Assembly: GCF_900343125.1 (NCBI RefSeq)
Contig: NZ_OPYL01000005.1
Coordinates: 62,001-126,000, forward strand
Direction: 5' to 3'
From: Dysgonomonas sp. Marseille-P4361
Lineage (GTDB): Bacteria; Bacteroidota; Bacteroidia; Bacteroidales; Dysgonomonadaceae
DNA length: 64,000 nucleotides
Below, one piece after another: positions 59,699 through 64,000 of the stretch; within the stretch, counting starts at the first letter, position 1, and each line of letters starts with the position of its first letter. Below the pieces are notes generated by a model. It saw nothing but the letters and a program-made list of their open reading frames with translations, was not told the DNA's origin and did no database searches. A program made the position numbers and the translations under genes.

Positions 59699-60664
59699 TT
59701 ATTCAAAGCCACAGGGCTTCATCTTTAAGTAGTGAGAAGAAACTGGTTCCATCATAGAGCCTTCAAAATAGAGAAAATATCCATCGTGCCCCATATTGTA
59801 GCTAATCACAACGAATTCATCGGGATCTACACAGCATAAAGGTTCTTTTTTGTAGAATACTCTATTTTTATCGCCTCCATAGGGTGACGAGGGACAATAA
59901 ACACGGAAGGTTTTAGCATCGGCTCCCTCCACTACATCCATCAATAAGGTATAAACTCTTCGTTTGTCTCGGTAAAAATAAGTGGACAAAGCTTCGAATG
60001 TTTTAGAGTCAGCTCCTTTAATCAGCCTCCCATAATAATAGACACGTTTCTTATCGAAAGCAATGTTACTATGTCCTTTCATGATACGAAAGGTTTTCTT
60101 GTCAATGCCTTTTAGCTCTCTGTGCCGCCAATAGACTCGTTTATGATCACAAGAGTAATGTTCTTCGTCTATTTCCATTCGGCGAAAATTTTTTAGATCA
60201 CACCCCTCTAGTTTCTCTCCCCAAAAATAGATATTCGATTTGTCGGACGCATAATCAGTGTCCATTATTTTAAAGGTAGTAACATTTGCTCCTTCTACTA
60301 TGTCTTCCTTGTAGAAAACATGATGTGTGTCGCAAGAATAAAAATCATTTAATGCCCTGAAAGAAGCTATATCTACCCCTTCTATCTGTTTGTTTTTAAA
60401 GTAGACCTTCTGACCGTCAGTTCCGTAATTGGAGTTGATAATATTGAAGGACTTGGCATCAACATTATTCATCCTATAATGAGAATAAAACACAGTGTCT
60501 CCTTTCGTATAATAACCTCTCTGTGCTGTAAGACCAAAAGGAGAAAGGAAAATAAAAATGAAGATGCCGACTTTCTTTATTTGTTTCTTATTTATGAAAA
60601 CAAACAGCAATCTATCGAGTAAACGATTGGCAGATATCAAACATGTTTCTAATAGAGTATTCAT
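59699..60664 (-). CDS. DKNYY-repeat family exported protein
   Basis: The 321-residue product consists of about eight tandem repeats of roughly 31 residues with the core DxxxVYYxxxxIxGaDxxTF, for example FDKKRVYYYGRLIKGADSKTF and RDKRRVYTLLMDVVEGADAKTF; one partial copy is at each end. This is the DKNYY repeat family, of unknown function. A hydrophobic segment (about 32-47, GIFIFIFLSPFGLTAQ) looks like a signal peptide but is preceded by 30 residues from the annotated ATG, which is odd and may mean a later start. It lies between a glycosyltransferase gene and folA. Confidence 0.75.
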   Translation of the reverse strand: MNTLLETCLISANRLLDRLLFVFINKKQIKKVGIFIFIFLSPFGLTAQRGYYTKGDTVFYSHYRMNNVDAKSFNIINSNYGTDGQKVYFKNKQIEGVDIASFRALNDFYSCDTHHVFYKEDIVEGANVTTFKIMDTDYASDKSNIYFWGEKLEGCDLKNFRRMEIDEEHYSCDHKRVYWRHRELKGIDKKTFRIMKGHSNIAFDKKRVYYYGRLIKGADSKTFEALSTYFYRDKRRVYTLLMDVVEGADAKTFRVYCPSSPYGGDKNRVFYKKEPLCCVDPDEFVVISYNMGHDGYFLYFEGSMMEPVSSHYLKMKPCGFE

Positions 60665-60713
60665 ATAAAGATAGAGGAGGTATTTATCCTTAATCCATAA
60701 ATAATTAAGATAT

Positions 60714-61880
60714 TTATTTGATGTTTTGAAGATTATTCAATCTTGCTTTAAGAAGTTTTATTCGATTACTCCAAAACAAGCCAGAGGTGTCGATGTTTTG
60801 ATAAGTATCTATATTTATTTTTCCGGAAGTAATATCGCTCAGTATTTCACCAAGTATCTTTGGATCGTGCATGTCTGTAATCTTACCACATCCGTCTATG
60901 ATAACATCTCGGGCTGCCCCTACGTGAGTAGTTACAATATAGTCATGGAAGATTTTGGCTTCGTAAAATACTAATCCTGAACTCTCGGTAGAAGATGTTA
61001 GGATGAAGACTTTGGCTCTACTGTAGTATTCCCAGAGTATTTTCTCGTCATAGATTGCCCCCGTGAATATAATTTTATCTATTAGGTGAGGGTTTTCCTT
61101 GAAGAAATTGTCTTTGTATTCAGTAAATTCATTATTAATAGGACCGATAAGATATGCTTTCCAATCCTTGAACTCAGTATGTTTAAGTCCTTCGAGAAGA
61201 AATTCAGTTCGTTTTTCTTTTGTCCCCAGCCTGCCAACAGTTATAAAGATGTTTTCTTTCTCCTCAAAAGATTTAGGCTTTACAGCGATCTCATTGACTA
61301 AAATATCGTCACAAGCATTTTCGAGGAGCATAGTCTTGTCCTTAAAATAAGGAGCTAACTGTTCATCATTGACTAGTAGGTCGTAAGCATCGGATGTCTC
61401 GCAGCTAAAGAGGTTGACTCGCTTAAAATAGGCAATGTAAAATTGTTTTTTTAGTTTTTCTTTAAGGCGTTGATCTTTGAAAAGAGAAGATACCCTCCCT
61501 ACCATATAAGTTGGAATATCTAACTTTACATAAGATATGCCTTTGGGATTAAGGAGTTTGTATAGTAATGATATTCGCCCAGATCCCATAAGGATGAAGA
61601 GTGTCATCAGAATGTCTATCCTCCTTGCATTCTTGATGAGGTACAGAACAACTTTGAAGAAGAAAGAATGACTGCTTTTGTTTACCCCGTGACTAATCGG
61701 ATGTAACTTCACTCCCCTATAAACATCAGGCAGATCCGTATTGTTTTCTGTGCGAGGGTATACTATCGTGACATCGAAGTCGCATTCCAGGCCTATGTAA
61801 TATGGTACAAGAAAAGTATCTCGGGTTAGATGCATTCTCTCAAAATGATTAAGAATCATCGTAAAGTTTTTCTTCTTCAT
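60714..61880 (-). CDS. Glycosyltransferase family 4-like protein
   Basis: The 388-residue cytoplasmic product has a GT-B fold. The C-terminal half shows FITVGRLGTKEKRTEFLLEGL (about 208-228), typical of GT4, and EYYSRAKVFILTSSTESSGLVFYEAKIF (about 275-302), which holds the two nucleotide-sugar-binding glutamates. The N-terminal half is less typical. The acceptor is unknown and no polysaccharide cluster is near. It starts 20 bases after the cca stop and is followed by the DKNYY gene at 50 bases, so the three genes may be cotranscribed. Confidence 0.83.
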   Translation of the reverse strand: MKKKNFTMILNHFERMHLTRDTFLVPYYIGLECDFDVTIVYPRTENNTDLPDVYRGVKLHPISHGVNKSSHSFFFKVVLYLIKNARRIDILMTLFILMGSGRISLLYKLLNPKGISYVKLDIPTYMVGRVSSLFKDQRLKEKLKKQFYIAYFKRVNLFSCETSDAYDLLVNDEQLAPYFKDKTMLLENACDDILVNEIAVKPKSFEEKENIFITVGRLGTKEKRTEFLLEGLKHTEFKDWKAYLIGPINNEFTEYKDNFFKENPHLIDKIIFTGAIYDEKILWEYYSRAKVFILTSSTESSGLVFYEAKIFHDYIVTTHVGAARDVIIDGCGKITDMHDPKILGEILSDITSGKINIDTYQNIDTSGLFWSNRIKLLKARLNNLQNIK

Positions 61881-61900
61881 CTTTTTTGTAGCTGTTTGTG

Positions 61901-63343
61901 TTATTTCTTAGGAGTTAATCCTATCTTCTTCGCTTTCTCTATTAGGTATGCATATACGGCATTGTATTCATTTGGTATAACCCCATCTAGTATTGCATCT
62001 TTGATAGATGATTTTAATTGACCGACCTCTCTTCCGGGAGGAAGATTGAATATTTCCATAATTTCCTCACCCTTGATAGGAGGTTGAAAATTGCGAATAT
62101 GGTCTTTCTCTTCTATTTCCTTTAGTTTCTGACGAACTATCTTGAAATTAGTTAGGTATCGGCGAACTCTATTTGGGTTCTTAGAGGTGATGTCAGCCTC
62201 GCAGAGAGTCATCAGGTCTTCGATGTCATCACCTGCTTCAAATAATAGACGACGAACTGCAGAGTCTGTAATGTCTTCATCTACCAATACCTGAGGACGC
62301 ATGTGTAGACCTACCATCTTTTGTACATATTTCATTTTTTCATTCAGCGGTAGCTTCATGCGACGAAATATACCGGGAATCATTTTTTCTCCTATGAAAT
62401 TATGATTGTGGAAAGTCCAGCCTAGTTTATTGTCGAAGCGCTTAGTGGCAGGTTTAGCAATGTCGTGCAGTATAGCCGACCAGCGTAACCAAAGATTATC
62501 CGTGTTTTTTGATATGTTATCTAAAACAGCCAATGTATGGTAGAAATTATCCTTGTGTCCAACTCCATCTTTTGTTTCAGCTCCTTTCAATGCGACTAAT
62601 TCGGGAAAAATAATATCCAATAGTCCGGTCTTTTCTAATTGTAAAAAACCGATTGACGGTTTTGGTGATAAAACTATCTTGTTAAGTTCGTCAATAATGC
62701 GTTCTTTCGAAATAATGTTTATCCGTTCGCAATTGCGAGTGATGGCATCAAAGGTGCTTGGCTCTATATCAAATCCTAGTTGAGAAGAGAAGCGTATTGC
62801 TCTCATCATGCGTAAAGGATCATCGCTAAAGGTTATATCGGGATCGAGGGGAGTTCTTATAATCAGATTCTCCAAGTCTTTCAGACCATCAAAAGGGTCG
62901 AGTAGTTCTCCAAAACGGTCTTTGTTGACGCATATTGCAAGAGCGTTTATGGTAAAATCCCGACGGTTTTGGTCGTCTTCCAATGTGCCGTCTTCCACAA
63001 TGGGTTTGCGAGAGTCTCTCTGGTAGGATTCTTTGCGAGCTCCTACAAACTCGATCTCCATATCTTTATATTTTATCTGAGCTGTCCCAAAGTTTTTGAA
63101 TACAGATAAATGTGCCTTTCTTCCTAACTTGTTTGCTACAGTTTTTGCCAATTCTATGCCTTTTCCTACAGTGACAAAGTCAATGTCTTTGGATGGACGA
63201 TATAAGAAAATGTCACGGACATAACCACCTATAACATAGCATTCAAGCTGCATTTCGTCTGCAGCTTGTCTTACTATGGTAAATATTTCGCCAGAAAGTT
63301 TCTTCTGTATAATATCTTGTACCTCTAAATTGTTGTCTATCAT
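61901..63343 (-). CDS. cca: CCA tRNA nucleotidyltransferase with HD domain
   Basis: Adds or repairs the 3' CCA end of tRNA; neither tRNA gene here encodes CCA, which fits. The 480-residue product has the class II nucleotidyltransferase head ([21 protein letters not shown], with the G-x-G and DxD motifs), [27 protein letters not shown], and a C-terminal HD domain ([16 protein letters not shown]; His-Asp). I start at the ATG at 63343 because the -7 box at 63363-63370 would put the transcript start downstream of the two earlier ATGs (63379, 63361). First gene of a probable operon with GT4, DKNYY and folA. Confidence 0.93.
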   Translation of the reverse strand: MIDNNLEVQDIIQKKLSGEIFTIVRQAADEMQLECYVIGGYVRDIFLYRPSKDIDFVTVGKGIELAKTVANKLGRKAHLSVFKNFGTAQIKYKDMEIEFVGARKESYQRDSRKPIVEDGTLEDDQNRRDFTINALAICVNKDRFGELLDPFDGLKDLENLIIRTPLDPDITFSDDPLRMMRAIRFSSQLGFDIEPSTFDAITRNCERINIISKERIIDELNKIVLSPKPSIGFLQLEKTGLLDIIFPELVALKGAETKDGVGHKDNFYHTLAVLDNISKNTDNLWLRWSAILHDIAKPATKRFDNKLGWTFHNHNFIGEKMIPGIFRRMKLPLNEKMKYVQKMVGLHMRPQVLVDEDITDSAVRRLLFEAGDDIEDLMTLCEADITSKNPNRVRRYLTNFKIVRQKLKEIEEKDHIRNFQPPIKGEEIMEIFNLPPGREVGQLKSSIKDAILDGVIPNEYNAVYAYLIEKAKKIGLTPKK

Positions 63344-63362
63344 TCGAGTCTTCTTGTGCATA

Positions 63363-63370
63363 CAAAGATA
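63363..63370 (-). promoter_or_regulatory. -7 box of cca
   Basis: The minus strand reads TATCTTTG, matching TAnnTTTG, 19 bases before the ATG at 63343; it argues against longer starts. Confidence 0.55.
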
Positions 63371-63542
63371 GTAATTCAAAGCTTTATGCTGAAAAAAAAT
63401 ATAAAATCTCTTTAGATATTGATTTTAAATATAAAGAGTAAAAAAAAGATTAATAAATAAGGAGGTAAAGGAAATAATTTGTACTTTGGCTCCGGTTTTA
63501 AGGTGTTATTTTATAATGATTTATAAGGAAAAGTTTTTTTCT

Positions 63543-64000
63543 ATGCAAAAATTACAAAGGGTATTTTTGACACTTTTTGTTGTTTTTTCTTGTGCTTGTG
63601 GTTCTAAAGATGAAGGCGCTAAACTGCATTTAGAAGCTGCACGAAATTTCTATCAACAAGGTAAATTTGATCTGGCTAAGCAAGAAATTGACAGTATTAA
63701 TTTATTGTATACTAAGGCGATTGAGGAAAGAAAGGCAAGTTTGGCCTTGCTTGATTCTGTACGTAGGGGAGAAAATGATTATACAATAGAAATATGTGAC
63801 TCATTAATTACTTTATATACTCCAGAGGTAGAGAAATATAAAAAAGATTTTGTCTTTCTACAAAATAAAGAATATCAGGAAACAGGGACTTTTGTGCCAA
63901 AGACAATAGCTTCAGGAGGGGCTATAACTGGAACTACCTTACGTTCAGGGGTAGGAGAGGATGGTGTGCTTTATTTAGAAAGTGTTTTTGTCGGAGGACA
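63543..64000 (+). CDS. Lipoprotein of unknown function, 3' end cut off
   Basis: The frame begins ATG at 63543 and stays open to the window edge, giving 152 residues. It starts MQKLQRVFLTLFVVFSCACG, a lipoprotein signal with lipobox cysteine at position 17 or 19, followed by GSKDEGAKLHLEAARNFYQQGKFDLAKQEIDSI, written here as a helical, TPR-like stretch (LEAARNFYQQGKFDLAKQEI). The later part turns acidic and then glycine/threonine-rich (IASGGAITGTTLRSG). I recognise no named family, and the rest lies outside the window. Confidence 0.7.
   Translation, partial: MQKLQRVFLTLFVVFSCACGSKDEGAKLHLEAARNFYQQGKFDLAKQEIDSINLLYTKAIEERKASLALLDSVRRGENDYTIEICDSLITLYTPEVEKYKKDFVFLQNKEYQETGTFVPKTIASGGAITGTTLRSGVGEDGVLYLESVFVGG

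Noticed and set aside
1-64000. CRISPR arrays, insertion sequences, prophage or attachment sites
   Set aside because: I looked for regularly spaced repeats, transposase or integrase motifs and tRNA-flanking direct repeats and found none; both tRNA genes have ordinary flanks.

Overview
The window looks like a stretch of an AT-rich chromosome from a gut-type Bacteroidales bacterium; Dysgonomonas or a close relative is my best guess, inferred from gene content rather than from any marker search. The evidence is a SusC/SusD pair, many lipoprotein signal peptides, promoters of the Bacteroidetes type (-7 box TAnnTTTG, seen ahead of more than twenty genes), pyruvate phosphate dikinase, a separate glsA/glsB-like glycine-lipid gene pair and several Bacteroidales families (DUF5020, DUF5040, DKNYY, HYC_CC_PP-like). 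I see no phage, integrase, transposase, CRISPR array or rRNA gene. It reads as ordinary chromosomal backbone with accessory carbohydrate and metal genes in between.

Layout. 1-6.5 kb: the end of a DUF5040 SGNH-like protein coupled to a phosphopantetheinyl transferase, then pepE and a corrinoid adenosyltransferase on the minus strand, then a cobalamin riboswitch driving cbiB-cobU-cobT-cobS. 6.5-13.9 kb: a GH92 alpha-mannosidase followed by SusC and SusD on the minus strand. 14.3-21.9 kb: ppdK, tRNA-Pro, an outer-membrane DUF5020 protein with a purine permease, a CDF metal exporter, tRNA-Ser and asd. 22-28.3 kb: rlmD, an ECF sigma factor with a membrane partner, a POT-like MFS transporter, an orphan sensor kinase and a DUF1080 lipoprotein. 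28.4-35.4 kb: a TonB receptor with a cysteine-rich partner, a YcxB-like protein, a large FAD/Fe-S dehydrogenase and two small stress-type membrane proteins.

35.7-46.3 kb is mostly housekeeping: aroQ, pyk, an O-methyltransferase, rbfA, a LolC/E-like permease, engB, a CBM9-like protein, the DUF47-PiT phosphate pair and rpsA. 46.4-54.6 kb holds a glycosyltransferase, a RelA/SpoT homologue whose hydrolase domain looks dead, an acyltransferase, and the mannanase pair GH76-GH125. 54.9-63.4 kb holds the glsA-glsB-ogt-maf operon, a secreted thioredoxin, cvpA, rpmH (51 codons), folA, a DKNYY-repeat protein, a glycosyltransferase and cca. The window ends inside a lipoprotein gene.

How the genes work together: the two mannan loci (GH92-SusC-SusD and GH76-GH125) could jointly take apart alpha-mannan or high-mannose glycans. 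The cobalamin operon performs the late nucleotide-loop assembly steps, with the adenosyltransferase next door but outside riboswitch control. I found no convincing wholly new defence or mobile system. The most interesting points are the RSH protein with a degenerate HD domain, the glsA-glsB-ogt-maf operon with a 56-base gene overlap, the receptor/cysteine-rich pair, and the rpmH terminator that overlaps the cvpA promoter with an apparently leaderless start.
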